From CAWFLT01 sp963816795 (lineage in GTDB: Bacteria > Acidobacteriota > Vicinamibacteria > Vicinamibacterales > SCN-69-37): 64,000 nucleotides of DNA. The translations under genes were made by a program, and so were the position numbers. Every line of letters starts with the position of its first letter. The stretch's first letter is position 1. The DNA lies in assembly GCA_963816795.1 (NCBI GenBank), contig CAWFLT010000002.1:310001-374000 (forward strand). The letters are read 5' to 3'. This document shows, piece after piece, positions 1 to 9,444 of this stretch. The notes under the pieces are model-generated. The model had not been told where the DNA came from, searched no databases, and worked only from the letters and a program-made list of their open reading frames with translations.

Positions 1-1
1 C

Positions 2-215
2 ACCAACCAGGTGCTGGCGCAGATCGAGCTGCACAAGAACGCCGAGAAGATCGGCATCCAGGTGCTGATGCTGCCGAAGAAGCTCGACGAGGAAGTCGCG
101 CGCCTTCACCTCGACAAGCTCGGCGTCAAGCTCACCAAGCTCAGCGAGGAACAGGCGAAGTACATCGGCGTGCCGCGTGGACGGGCCGTACAAGCCGGAA
201 CACTATCGGTACTGA
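2..215 (+). CDS. ahcY: Adenosylhomocysteinase, C-terminal end (partial, frameshifted)
   Basis: This is the last part of S-adenosylhomocysteine hydrolase, the cytoplasmic NAD-dependent enzyme that splits SAH into adenosine and homocysteine in the methylation cycle. The 5' part lies outside the window. The residues KLDEEVARLHLDKLGVKL and the run up to KYIGVP are the conserved C-terminal block. After GVP the reading frame shifts by one base near 172. The next frame then gives the expected ending VDGPYKPEHYRY followed by TGA at 213-215. Without correction the frame runs on to 235 with a nonsense tail. The single extra base just before the conserved Lys/Tyr tail (needed for NAD binding in this family) looks like a sequence error rather than decay. 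Confidence 0.93.
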
Positions 216-502
216 CGCGGGTCGCGTCTCGATGAAGGCCACGGGGCACGCAGAGCTCACGCGAGGACTCGGATTTCGGAAGGCTAAGATCAAGACGCTC
301 ACACGGGGCCACGGAGAGCCACGGAGGACACGGATTTCGGAAGGCTAAGATCTTCAAAAAAAAGATCTTCGAGAAAAGATTTTCGAAAAAAGCTCTCCTG
401 ATCAAGTGTTTCTGTCCGTGTGGTCCCCGTGGTCTCCGTGTTATGTAGCGAAGCTCTTGTGTAGAGGCGCCGTGGGATCCTGTCGGAGGGCCGGGGACGG
501 GG
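216..502. repeat. Intergenic repeat field with CACGG-type units and AAGATC motifs
   Basis: No gene is seen here. A 29-bp direct repeat with one mismatch lies at 263-291 and 324-352; it contains GGATTTCGGAAGGCTAAGAT. Units of the type CACGGAG or CACGGGG at about 297-332 have their reverse complement at about 404-440 (CCGTGTGGTCCCCGTGGTC), so the block can fold into a long hairpin. Between the arms is an A/T-rich stretch with repeated AAGATCTTC and AAAAGATTTTC pieces. It lies between the end of ahcY and the end of leftward yaeQ, so a role as a two-way terminator is possible. Related units occur near 1078 and 53199. Confidence 0.6.
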
Positions 503-1054
503 TCAGTGGTCAGCGGGCTTGATGCGGTGCTCGATGATGGTCCCGTGAAGGGTCGTGTCGTCGAGGGCTGCAAAGATTTCGCGATCCGAAACTGACAATG
601 CCATCGACGTCCGCCGATCGATTGAGGCGGCGAGCCCGTCGATGAAGGACCGCTCGAAGGCGTAGATGGGAAGGTCTATCGCTCGATGAATCTTCGCGCC
701 TTCGTATTGCGCGAGCAGTTGGCGCACATCGCGGTGCGTGTAAACGGCCACGCGATCGGCCAGCTTGCTTGCGCGATGCAGCCGCGATGCGTCGGGCATG
801 CCGACTTCGATCCACGCCGTGATGCGCCCCGTCAGATCGCGCACCAGCACCGCCGGCTCATCGCCCGACGACACGCCCTCGGTCATCGCGATGCCTTCCC
901 GGTACTCCAACGCATACGCCAGCACCCGCGTCGTCATGTACTCCGCCGTTTCGGACGGGTGGCGCGCGACTCGCAACTCGAGCGTTTCGTAGACGCCGCG
1001 ATCGATGTCGGACAGGTCGATCGTCAGGTTGTAGAGCGTCGCCGTGAGGGCCAT
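503..1054 (-). CDS. yaeQ: YaeQ family protein
   Basis: A 183-residue protein starting MALTATLYNLTIDLSDID, as is usual for YaeQ (about 180 residues). It carries the family blocks ARHPSETAEYMTTRVLAYAL, DEPAVLVRDLTGRITAWIEV and a predicted PD-(D/E)xK-nuclease-like fold core. I chose ATG 1052-1054 because homology begins there; the open frame continues 15 codons upstream into a CACGAAGG repeat. YaeQ is a small cytoplasmic protein once linked to haemolysin (RfaH) phenotypes; its biochemical role is not settled. The gene is intact, unlike its neighbours, and lies downstream of lhr on the same strand. Confidence 0.9.
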   Translation of the reverse strand: MALTATLYNLTIDLSDIDRGVYETLELRVARHPSETAEYMTTRVLAYALEYREGIAMTEGVSSGDEPAVLVRDLTGRITAWIEVGMPDASRLHRASKLADRVAVYTHRDVRQLLAQYEGAKIHRAIDLPIYAFERSFIDGLAASIDRRTSMALSVSDREIFAALDDTTLHGTIIEHRIKPADH

Positions 1055-1077
1055 TCGTCGAAGTCTGTCAGATCTTT

Positions 1078-1138
1078 CAACACGAAGGGCACGAAGCACA
1101 CGAAGGAGACGAAGTCCACGAAGAGTTACGGGAAAGAT
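1078..1138. repeat. CACGAAGG-type repeat between yaeQ and lhr
   Basis: A short array of degenerate 8-10 bp units (CACGAAGGG, CACGAAGCA, CACGAAGGA, GACGAAGTC, CACGAAGAG) ending in GGGAAAGATCT just beside the lhr stop codon. The same unit type with a nearby AAGATCT occurs at 53199-53262, and a CACGGAGG variant with AAGATC at 216-440. Confidence 0.7.
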
Positions 1139-4100
1139 CTAAATCTCAGCCGCGGGCGCTGGTTCGACGTCGGGCTCGGGTTCCGGCGAACCGGCCTGTC
1201 GCGGAAGGCGGAAGCCGAGCCCATCGCGGACGAGTCCGGCGGCCTCGAGAAACCCGCCGAACGGATGGCCTGGCGCAGGCGTACCGTCGATCGTCGCGAT
1301 GTGCAGCGGTCTCGGTCCGCGCGCATCGCCGCGTCCGTAGCCGGCGATGCGGCTCGCGGCGGCTCTGGCCGTTCTCGACGCGAATGGTTCGGCGTCGGGC
1401 AGGTTCAGGACGATCTCACGGCCGCCGCGCGGGAGATAGGCGGCCATCGTGCCGTCGACGAGGATCACCGTCGCGCCGACCACGCGCGTGAGATTGGGCA
1501 TGGGCCAGGCGAGGGACGTGCCGTACGGATTCGCCGGATCGGCGGCCGCGAGGGCGACCGCGTGCGGCTCCTCGGGCGGCTCGCGCAGCGAACGCAGCAG
1601 ATCGAGGGCGCCGGGCAGCGCAAACTGCGTCGCGCCGAGACCGGTGACGAAGTAGCCGCGCCGCACGCGGCCGGCGTCGTCCATGACCCTCAGCGCCGGA
1701 TAGATCGCGCTGAAGCCGCCATTGATGTTCTCGGCCGCCAGCGCTTCGCGCGTGAGCACGCCGTGCCGCGCCAGCAACTGCCGGGCGAGGCCGGTCATGC
1801 GCTCGGTGGCGGTCACCGCGGCGGCTCGGCCGGCATCACGGACGAGCGTCCAGCGGCCTTCGGCCGTTCGCGGGACCGAGCGCCGCGACCGGAACGCCTG
1901 CGCCGGCAGCGTGCGTCGCGCTTCGATTCGCGCGGCCGGGCGAACGCTCGCAACGCGAAGAACGTGTCGCTCGTCACGACGCCCCGCCAGACCAGCCGCC
2001 AGAGCGCGTCGACGGTGTCGCCAGGGATAGCCGCCGCCGGCGGCCTCGTGCAGCGGATCGAAGAACGACGCGCCGTGCCGCTCGAGAAACGACACGATCG
2101 CCGGCTCGCGTCCGTCGAGCCCTTCGACTTCGCTCGGGCTGGCGGCGGCAGAAGCGTGTCGATCTGATCGGTGAGATACAGCGCGACCCGGCCGTCGCGC
2201 TGGCCGAGCGGTTCGACTCCGACCCAGACGATCTCGCCGGCCGCGGCGAGCGCGTCGAGCCAGTCGGGCGAGTAGGTGCGGAGGCGCGCGCCGAGGATGT
2301 CGTGCTCGAGGATCGAGGCCGGCAGCGCCGCGCCCTGCAGCTGCTCGATGACGTCGAGCAGCGCGTCAGGACCGCCGCGCCGGACGCCGATGCCGTGCCA
2401 CGCGACCGAGAACCGGCCGAGCGCCGCCGGCTCGACCGCTTCGACCTCGCGCCGCAAGTCGCGCCAGCGACCGGCGCCGCAGCTGCCGCAGCACGTTGGC
2501 GTCGCACCACTCGCGGTCCGCGCCGCCCGGGCGGAACTCGCCTTCGAGCACGCGCCCGCGTGCGACGAGCGCTGCCGAGCGCGCCGCGGACGAGCGGATC
2601 GCCGCAGTCCCAGCCGTGCGACCACATCGGCGGCCCGAAAGGGCGCGTGCGTGCGCGCGAAGCGCGACACGAGATCGCCGGCCGCGTCCTCGACCGGCGC
2701 CAGCAGCGCCTGCCGGAATGCCTGGCGGCAGCGGCATGCCGAGCGCGTCGCGATAGCGGGCGGCGTCTTCGATCGCGATGTAGCGGAGAGCTCCGCCGAC
2801 GGGGACGGTCAGCGACACGCCGCGCCGCGACCAGCTCGTCGATGGCCGCGCGGCGACGTCCGGCTCGACGCGTGCCTCGATCTCGTCGCCGCTCAGGTCG
2901 CCAATCTCGAGCAGCAGGTCGTGCACGCGCGTCGACGGACTGCGGGCGCGACGAGCCGTCATCGAGATGCTGCAGCTGCAGCTCGACCGCCGCGATCTCG
3001 CCGGCGTCGAGCAGATCGCGCAGCTCGGCGTCGCCGATGAGCTCGCGCAACTGTGACTGATCGACCGAGAGCGCCTGTGCGCGCCGCTCGGCCAGCGGCG
3101 CGTCGCCGTCGTAGAGAAAGTTGGCGACGTAGCCGAACAGCAGCGACGCCGCAAACGGCGACGGCGACTGCGGGATCGACGACCTCCACCTTGATCGCGC
3201 GCTTGCGGAGCTGCCGGCAGCGTGTCGACCAGCGCCGGCATGTCGAAGATGTCGCGCAGGCACTCGCGATAGGTCTCGAGCAGGACCGGGAACGATCCGA
3301 AGCGCGCCGCGACCGCCAGCAGGTCGTCGGCCTTCTTGCGCTGCTGCCAGAGCGGCGCGCGCGATCCGGCGCGCCGCTTCGGCAGGAGCAGCGAGCGGCC
3401 GGCGTTCTCGCGAAAGCGCGCCGCGAACAGCGCCGTGCCGCCGAGCTGATGCAGGACCAGCGCTTCGACTTCTTCCGGATCGGGCATCAGCAGCTCCGGG
3501 TCCGGCGGCGCTTCGACGTCCGGGAAGCGCACCACGAACCCGTCGTCCGACCAGAGCGTCTCGACGTCGATGCCGAGCTCGCGGCGGATCTTGGCGGCGA
3601 CGGCCATGCACCAGGGCGCGTGGATGCGCCCGCCGCGAGGCGACAGCACACAGACGCGCCAGTCGCCGAGCTCGTCGCGGACGCGCTCGATGACGATCGG
3701 TCTCGGCGTCGGGCACGGCGCCGTGCGCGGCCTGGTCGCGCACGTAGCGCGACGAGATTCTCGGCGGCGTTGGGATCGAGGTCGTGATCGCGGGTCAGCC
3801 GGGCGATCGCCGCCGCCGGTGGCGAGCGTGACCAGACTCGCGCGTCAGCGCGCCGATCTCCAGTCCGAGCTCGAGCGGGCGGCCGGCGCGATCGCCCTTC
3901 CAGAACGGCATCTTTCCTGGCTGTCCCGGCGCCGGCGTGACCAGGACGCGATCGTGCGTGATCTCTTCGACCCGCCAGCTCGACGCGCCGAGCACGAACA
4001 CTTCGCCGACCTGCGTCTCGAACACCATCTCCTCGTCGAGCTCGCCGACGCGGACGTTGTGCCGGCCCGTGCCGACGAGGAAGACGCCATACAGGCCGCG

Positions 4101-5773
4101 GTCGGGAATCGTGCCGGCATTGGCGATCGCCAGCCGCTTCGCACCGCTCCGGGTCGTCAGCGCGCCGGTGGCGCGATTCCACGTCACGCGCGGCCGGAGC
4201 TCGGCGAACTCGTCCGACGGATAGCGGCCGGACAGCATGTCGAGCACGCCGTCGAAGACGGTCCGGCTGAGCGATTCGAACGGCGCGGCCCGGCGCACGA
4301 GGTCGAAGAGGTCGCCGTCCTTCCAGTCTTCGACCGCGACCATCGCGACGATCTGCTGCGCGAGGACGTCGAGCGGATTGCGCGGATAGCGCGTCGCCTC
4401 GACCCGGCCCTCGTGCATCAGCTTCGCGACCGCCGCACAGGCCAGCAGGTCGCCGCGGAACTTCGGGATGATGATGCCTTCGCTCACCGCGTCGATCTGG
4501 TGCCCGGCGCGGCCGATGCGCTGCAGGCCGCTCGCGACCGACGCCGGCGCTTCGATCTGAATCGACGAGATCGATCGCGCCCATGTCGATGCCGAGCTCG
4601 AGCGACGACGTCGCGATCAGCGCCGGCAGCGTGCCGGCCTTGAGACGATCTTCGATCTCGACGCGCTGTTCGCGCGCGAGCGATCCGTGGTGCGAGCGCG
4701 CGATGGTCTCGCCGGCCAGCTCGTTGATCGCGGCGGCGAGCCGTTCGGCCAGCCGGCGGCTGTTGACGAAGATCAGCGTCGAGCGGTGCGCGCGAATGAG
4801 CTCGACGAGGCGCGGATGGATCGCCGTCCAGATCGAGGCGCGGCCGGTGGCCGAGGCCGGGCCGCTCGCGAGCTCGGCCTGGTCCGAGCCGCGACATGTC
4901 TTCGACCGGCACCTCGATCGAGAGCTTCAGCGGCCGCCTCACGCCGGCATCGACGATCGTGACCGGGCGGAATCGCGACGACAGGCGGCGATCCGACGCG
5001 AACTCTGCGTGGATGTCGTGCTGGACCTCGCCGCGTCGCTCTGGCGTCGCTTGACCGCGCGCGACGACTTCGATCGCGTCGCCGGCGTCCGTGCCGCCGG
5101 ACTGACCGACGCCGCCGAGGAACCGCGCGACTTCGTCGAGCGGCCGCTGCGTCGCCGACAGGCCGATCCGCTGCACGCCTCCTGCGCCGCAGGGCCTCCA
5201 GCCGCTCGAGCGACAGCGCCAGGTGCGCGCCGCGCTTGGTCGGCACCAGGGCGTGGATCTCGTCGATGATGATCGTCTCGAGCGATCGCAGCACGTCGCG
5301 CGCGTTCGAGGTGAGCAGCAGGTACAGCGATTCCGGCGTCGTGATCAGCAGATCCGCCGGCTCGCGCTGGAATCGGGCGCGCTCCGCGGCGGCGTGTCGC
5401 CCGTGCGAATCGCCACGGCCGGCATGGTCACCGGCACGCTCGCCGCGGCGGCGGCCTGGCCGATGCCGACGAGCGGCGCGCGGAGGTTGCGCTCGACGTC
5501 GATGGCGAGCGCCTTGAGGGGCGAGACGTAGAGGACGCGGCAGCGCTGCCGTTTGGCCGGTGGCGGCTGAAACATCAGCCGGTTCAGGCACCAGAGAAAC
5601 GCCGCCAGCGTCTTGCCCGATCCGGTGGGCGCCAGAATCAGCGTCGATTCGCCGCCGGCGATGGCCGGCCAGCCGGCCTGCTGCGCGGGGGTCGGGCCGC
5701 CGGGGAACACCTCGTCGAACCACGCCCGAACCGGCGGCTCGAACGGTTGCAGGGCATCTCGCGCGGCCGACAT
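1139..5773 (-). pseudogene. lhr: Lhr-type ATP-dependent helicase, full length but multiply frameshifted
   Basis: Pieced together over several frames this is a large helicase-related protein (Lhr), a 3'-5' superfamily 2 helicase of DNA repair. The frame starts MSAARDALQPFEPPVRAWF, with the Q-motif-like PTPAQQAGWPAI, Walker A APTGSGKT, DEIH box (IIIDEIHALVP), motif III LSATQ, then the second RecA fold (TLIFVNSRRLAERL and ELGIDMGAIDLV), the SEGIIIPKFRGDLLACA winged-helix region and a long C-terminal domain ending PEPEPDVEPAPAAEI. The span of 4635 nt equals about 1544 codons, the usual length of long Lhr proteins. At least eight frame changes are visible, for example near 5390, 5180, 4895, 4560, 3835, 3745, 3695, 3200 and several in 2150-2700. 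Intact length with only frame changes favours sequence error over true decay. The SUI1-like gene ends 16 bp upstream on the same strand. Confidence 0.85.
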
Positions 5774-5788
5774 CTTCCGATGGTATCG

Positions 5789-6152
5789 CTAGCCGACGAT
5801 GACTTTCTTGACGCCGCGCGACGTCAGCAGCGCCGGCAGTCGCTTACGGTGATCGCCCTGGAGCATGAAGGCGTCGCCTTCGACGGTGCCGCCGCACCCG
5901 AGCGCCGCCTTGAGGGCTTTGAGCCAGACCTCCCGGTCCGCCGGACTCATCGCCAGTTGCTCGACGACCGTGACTTCCTTGCCGCCGCGGCCACTGCGCT
6001 CCATGCGAACAACGGCGCGCGCATACGTCCTGGTCCCGGGTGGAGGCGCCCGCGGCGCGGCGCTTTGGTTGGCGCAGGGGGCGCCGGCTGGCTGCCGCGC
6101 AAGCCAGCCAGTGCGCCGAACGGATTGTGAAAGGGGTTTTTTCGTCAGCCAT
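5789..6152 (-). CDS. SUI1/YciH-like translation initiation factor (frameshifted)
   Basis: The C-terminal half is a clear SUI1/eIF1 domain: RMERSGRGGKEVTVVEQL, then ALGCGGTVEGDAFMLQGD and the closing LLTSRGVKKVIVG. Bacterial YciH-type proteins of about 110-120 residues act at the ribosome in translation initiation fidelity. The likely start is ATG 6150-6152, giving MADEKTPF and a Pro/Ala-rich linker, but this lies in another frame from the SUI1 domain. At least one and probably two indels lie at about 6030-6130. The start overlaps the cupin stop within ATGGCTGA, so the two are probably translationally coupled. lhr follows 16 bp downstream. Confidence 0.75.
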
Positions 6153-6505
6153 CCCTGTGCACCGAATCCATTGAGAACGCCGGCAGCAGACGGCAATGTA
6201 CTCCGCGCCCTCCGGCTCGGGGCTGCTGTAGCGCACCCACTCGCCAGCGTGGGCGACGACCGCTTGGCCCTGGCGGACATCGAGCGCGCCCTGCTCGAAC
6301 TCGACACGCAAGCACCCCCGCAGCACGACCGTCAGTTCTTCGAACTCCGGCCGTTGCCCGGCTCGACCCATCCGGCGGGCGAGACCATGCGCGCGACACT
6401 GACGGCCGCGTGACCCGAGTTCACGCGGCCGATGTACTCCTCGATGCGCTTCGGCAGGTTCCCCGCAGCGGCGATCACCGTCGGGGAAGAGATCAGCGTT
6501 GGCAT
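6145..6505 (-). CDS. Small cupin-domain protein (frameshifted)
   Basis: A protein of about 120 residues starting MPTLISSPTVIAAAGNLPKR. The middle shows a cupin barrel: EFEELTVVLRGCLRVEFEQG, then DVRQGQAVVAHAGEWVRYS and EGAEYIAVC. It resembles small cupins such as those acting as ethanolamine-utilisation-like or sensor barrels; no substrate can be named. Two frame changes are needed, near 6350 (before QRPEFEEL) and near 6190 (before LPAFSMDSVHRDG). The stop TGA lies inside the start region of the SUI1-like gene, so coupling is likely. Confidence 0.65.
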
Positions 6506-6517
6506 GGCGCTCCAAGT

Positions 6518-7464
6518 TTACTTGCAGGGCGCTCTCACGCGACCGAGCGCCGACAACGCGTCCGTGCGGGCACCCGCGCGCGTCGCACTGACCGCGGCGT
6601 CGAGCGGCGTCGACCGCACGACATCAGCTCCGCGCAGTCCTTGCGCGGATCGAAGAACGCGCCTGTCGCGGCCAGGAGCGACGTGCAGCCCAGTCGAGAT
6701 GCGCGTCACCGATTCGTCCACGTGCCGACCCGCCGGATGCAGGCGCAGATAGGTGCCGTCGAGACTGTTCATGCGACTCAGGTGGCACGGGACGAAGCCC
6801 TCGCACTCGCCGGGAAGACCGTGCGTCGCCGCGAACCACGCGATGTCGTCGGCCGACGAGGTGTCGCGATGACGTGCGTGCAGATCGAGCACGGCCTGCT
6901 GGCGCACCTGCCATCGTCCGGCCATCTCGTGGAAGAACACGACGCTCTCGTGAGTCTTCAGCCATCCGGCGTAGGGCTCGATTGCGACCCTGCGTCCGCG
7001 GAATCCTGGCCGCGACATTGTCGAGCGCGCTGAGCCAGAGCAGGGCGAAGCGTCCGCCAGGTTCCGGCGCCGTCAACCGTGGCAGCGTGCGCTCGACGAG
7101 ATCGAGGAGCTCGCACGCGCGCCCCGAAGCTGTCTCCCTGACGTGACAGGCGATCCTTCACGATGGCTTCGACGGCGTCGATCCGCGTCGTCCGGCGTGA
7201 AGCGGCGGGTGAGCTTTGCCGGCAGCCAGCCGTCCGGACCGCCCGTCGTGCGAACCCGCAACCCAGGCGGCGGCTGGACCGCTCGTGTCCAGTTGCAGCA
7301 GCTCCGTGCCGAGCGGCACCGAGGCGACGACGGCAGCAGTGTCGTCGGCCGTCGCGCGCAGTCGAACGTTCGACGCGGTCGTGAGCCGGCTGGCTTCCTG
7401 AGCCAGCGCGGTAGTCGCCGAGCAAACGAGAAACAGGACAAATGCCGACGGAAACGATACGCAT
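6518..7464 (-). CDS. Secreted bacterial SH3-domain protein (frameshifted)
   Basis: The reading begins with ATG 7462-7464 and after one frame change gives a signal peptide (FPSAFVLFLVCSATTALAQ) with a likely cleavage at ALA-QE. A bacterial SH3 domain follows: TTASNVRLRATADDTAAVV, VPLGTELLQLD and, in another frame, GGPDGWLPAKL. Such domains bind peptidoglycan or other cell-wall ligands outside the membrane. The rest (for example FALLWLSALDNVAARI and WLKTHESVVFFHEMAGRW) is a conserved-looking region I cannot name. At least three frame changes occur between 7050 and 7450. The last part below 6700 is uncertain in frame; the TAA at 6518 is the end used here. Confidence 0.55.
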
Positions 7465-7575
7465 GACCGAACCCTCGATCTGCCCGAAGAAATGCCCCCT
7501 GTTTCGTTTGACACCGATTCGCGCGCAGCTGGAGGCGTGCGTTGCACGGCGCCGCGGCCGGCATACGATGAAGGG

Positions 7576-7909
7576 ATGGAGACTGCCGCCGAGCGCGTGA
7601 CCGTCACACGCACGTCGCCGAAAGACGTCCAGCAGCGTCAGGTGATCGTGACCATCGACGACGGCGACAAGCTGCAATTGCTGTTCGGCGAATCGGTCGA
7701 CGCTCGAGATCGCGCCCGGCGCCCACGTCCTGAAGGCGCATAACACGTTGGTGCGCCGGCAGATGGCGTTCGACGTCGCGCCTGGCGAGCACGTCCAGTT
7801 TCTGGTGTCGAATCAGGCGAGCCGCTGGATGTTCGGCTTCCTCGTGGTGATGGGCGTGGCGCCGCTCAATCTGATCGTGGAACGCCTTCCGGCGGCTTCA
7901 CCTACGTGA
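7576..7909 (+). CDS. Conserved hypothetical protein with C-terminal membrane segment (frameshifted)
   Basis: Starts METAAERVTVTRTSPKDVQ at ATG 7576 after GATGAAGGG, a possible ribosome binding site. The first half contains QVIVTIDDGDKLQLLFGES, then a one-base shift near 7700 is needed to continue with LEIAPGAHVLKAHNTL, MAFDVAPGEHVQFLVSNQ and the hydrophobic stretch WMFGFLVVMGVAPLNLIV. The total is about 110 residues. Two PEGA-like beta repeats followed by a membrane segment are suggested, but I do not recognise the family. It is divergent from the SH3 gene. Confidence 0.5.
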
Positions 7910-7999
7910 AAAACGTAGGGCGGGCCGGGTTGGGGCCCGCCAACTGCACGCGGATTGCAGCCCAATCCGCGCTACGCGTTTGGAAAATGCTCGTAGCGA

Positions 8000-8465
8000 T
8001 CAGTGAATCAGCCGCGCCCGGATTTCCGGCGGCGGAATCTCGCAGGCATTCGATGTACCGGCGAGTCGGTGGCGAATGGCCGCGACGACCGCGTACGCGG
8101 GGTCGCGCAGCGGCCGCGGCACGATCAACAACCCTCCGGCCAGCGACCACGGAAACGGCAACCGGCGGGCGATCCGAAGGGTCGCCGTCGACTCGACGTA
8201 CACCGCGCCGTCTTCGAGCAGGACGATGCTCCGCGTGCGTCTCGCGACTCAGGCCGTGCTCCGCGAGCAGGGCGACGCCACTCGGGGACTGCGACGCGCC
8301 GAATCGGAAATAGCCCGTCGGATCCCGCCTGGCGATGAACTTGACACTGCCTTCGCAGAACGCGCAGGTGCCGTCGAAGAGGACGATCGGCGGAGGGCGA
8401 GGGCATCGAGGGATTCTGGCAAGCCGAGCTCGAAAGCCAAGGCAGTCAAGGCAAGACTCGGACAC
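8000..8465 (-). CDS. DCC-family (DUF393) thiol-disulfide oxidoreductase-like protein (frameshifted)
   Basis: The N-terminal part reads PPPIVLFDGTCAFCEGSVKF, the DxxCxxC hallmark of DCC proteins, followed by IARRDPTGYFRFG and SGVALLAEHGLSRETHA. A frame change near 8230 leads to VYVESTATLRIARRLPFPWS, LLIVPRPLRDPAYAVVAAIRH and a normal end. Total length of about 140-155 residues fits the family (about 130). DCC proteins have a thioredoxin-like fold. The start is unclear: an in-frame GTG or TTG at 8465 or an ATG at 8406 one base out of frame. Confidence 0.72.
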
Positions 8466-8591
8466 GACAAACGAAAAACAGTACCGCTAACCGCAAACTC
8501 TCACAACTGCGAGAAGCCTGAAGGCCCTGAGGCCCTACAATTGCGCTTCGGCTCCCAGCTCGAGTCGTCCAGCTTGAACTGGAGGTCCCCG

Positions 8592-9444
8592 ATGGTCAAG
8601 AATCGACCAAGTCCACCACTGGCGAAACGCAGTTCCTGCGCGTTCGCGGCGGTGATGCATCCGCGGCTCCGCTGCGAGACTTGCCGGGATCGCCGCGGTC
8701 GTGGCGACACTGATGTTCGTGACTGTCGCGGGCGGCTCGAAGCCGAGTCGCATTACTCCATCACTTGCGGGTTCGGCACCAACGATAGCCAGGAATGCGC
8801 CGGCGATCGCCCAGCGCGGGTAGTCGACTTGTTCAATTTCGGGACCTACGCAGCTGAAACTCGACTTTGGCGCGATCGGCGGCGGCGTCATCGGCGGGTT
8901 CAACGTGACCTTCGAGATCAGACGATCCAGACGAACTCGAAGGCGGCGGGACACCGGAGGCGAAGTCAGCCGCCTGCCGGGCGGCTGGTCGTGCGTCCCG
9001 ATCGCCGGCCTCGGGTCCGGCGACAACTGCATCGTCTTCTCGATCAGCTCGGCCCGATCTCCGGTCCAGGGCGCGAACTTCACGGGTGACTACCGGATCG
9101 ACATCACTTGGCTGGCCCCGACCGACGACGCTTTTCCTGACGGTCCGGGCGGGCAGATGCGACTGCTGCACGACAGCAGTCTCGATCGCCAGGGCAATTT
9201 CTTTGGCGCCGACATCACCATTCCGGGGAGCTACTTCGTGACGCCAACGATCGGGGTGGCGATCCTGCTTCGAGTGCGGATCCCGGGATCGGCGGACGCG
9301 ACAACAACTTCCAGAACTTCGTCGTCGTGCAGGCTGCGGTGCCTGAACCCGCGACGCTCATGCTCGTGGCGACGGAATTGGCAGTGTCTGGTATCGGCGT
9401 CGCCGCCGACGCGGTGGCGACGCGTCGTCCGGAGTGGCGTCTAA
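8592..9444 (+). CDS. PEP-CTERM sorting-domain exported protein (frameshifted)
   Basis: ATG 8592 follows a strong GGAGG at 8581-8585. After a frame change a signal-peptide-like segment appears (AAVVATLMFVTVAGG). The body has TCGFGTNDSQECAGD, LDFGAIGGGVIGGFNVTFE and NFTGDYRIDITWLAPTDDAF. Near 9335-9400 a third frame gives VPEPATLMLVAT, the PEP-CTERM signal recognised by exosortase, followed by hydrophobic residues and an Arg-rich end. The protein is probably moved across the inner membrane and anchored or released after exosortase cleavage. No exosortase gene is present in the window. At least three frame changes are needed, so both ends are approximate. Confidence 0.6.

Noticed and set aside
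686..2167. A 493-residue open frame on the plus strand
   Set aside because: Antisense to yaeQ and lhr, which have clear motifs; composition is that of a shadow frame.
7912..7945. GGGCGGGCC/GGGGCCCGCC hairpin as a member of the GGGGTGGGGCCCC family
   Set aside because: It lacks the exact core and the TAAAG tail; at most a simple hairpin between two small genes.
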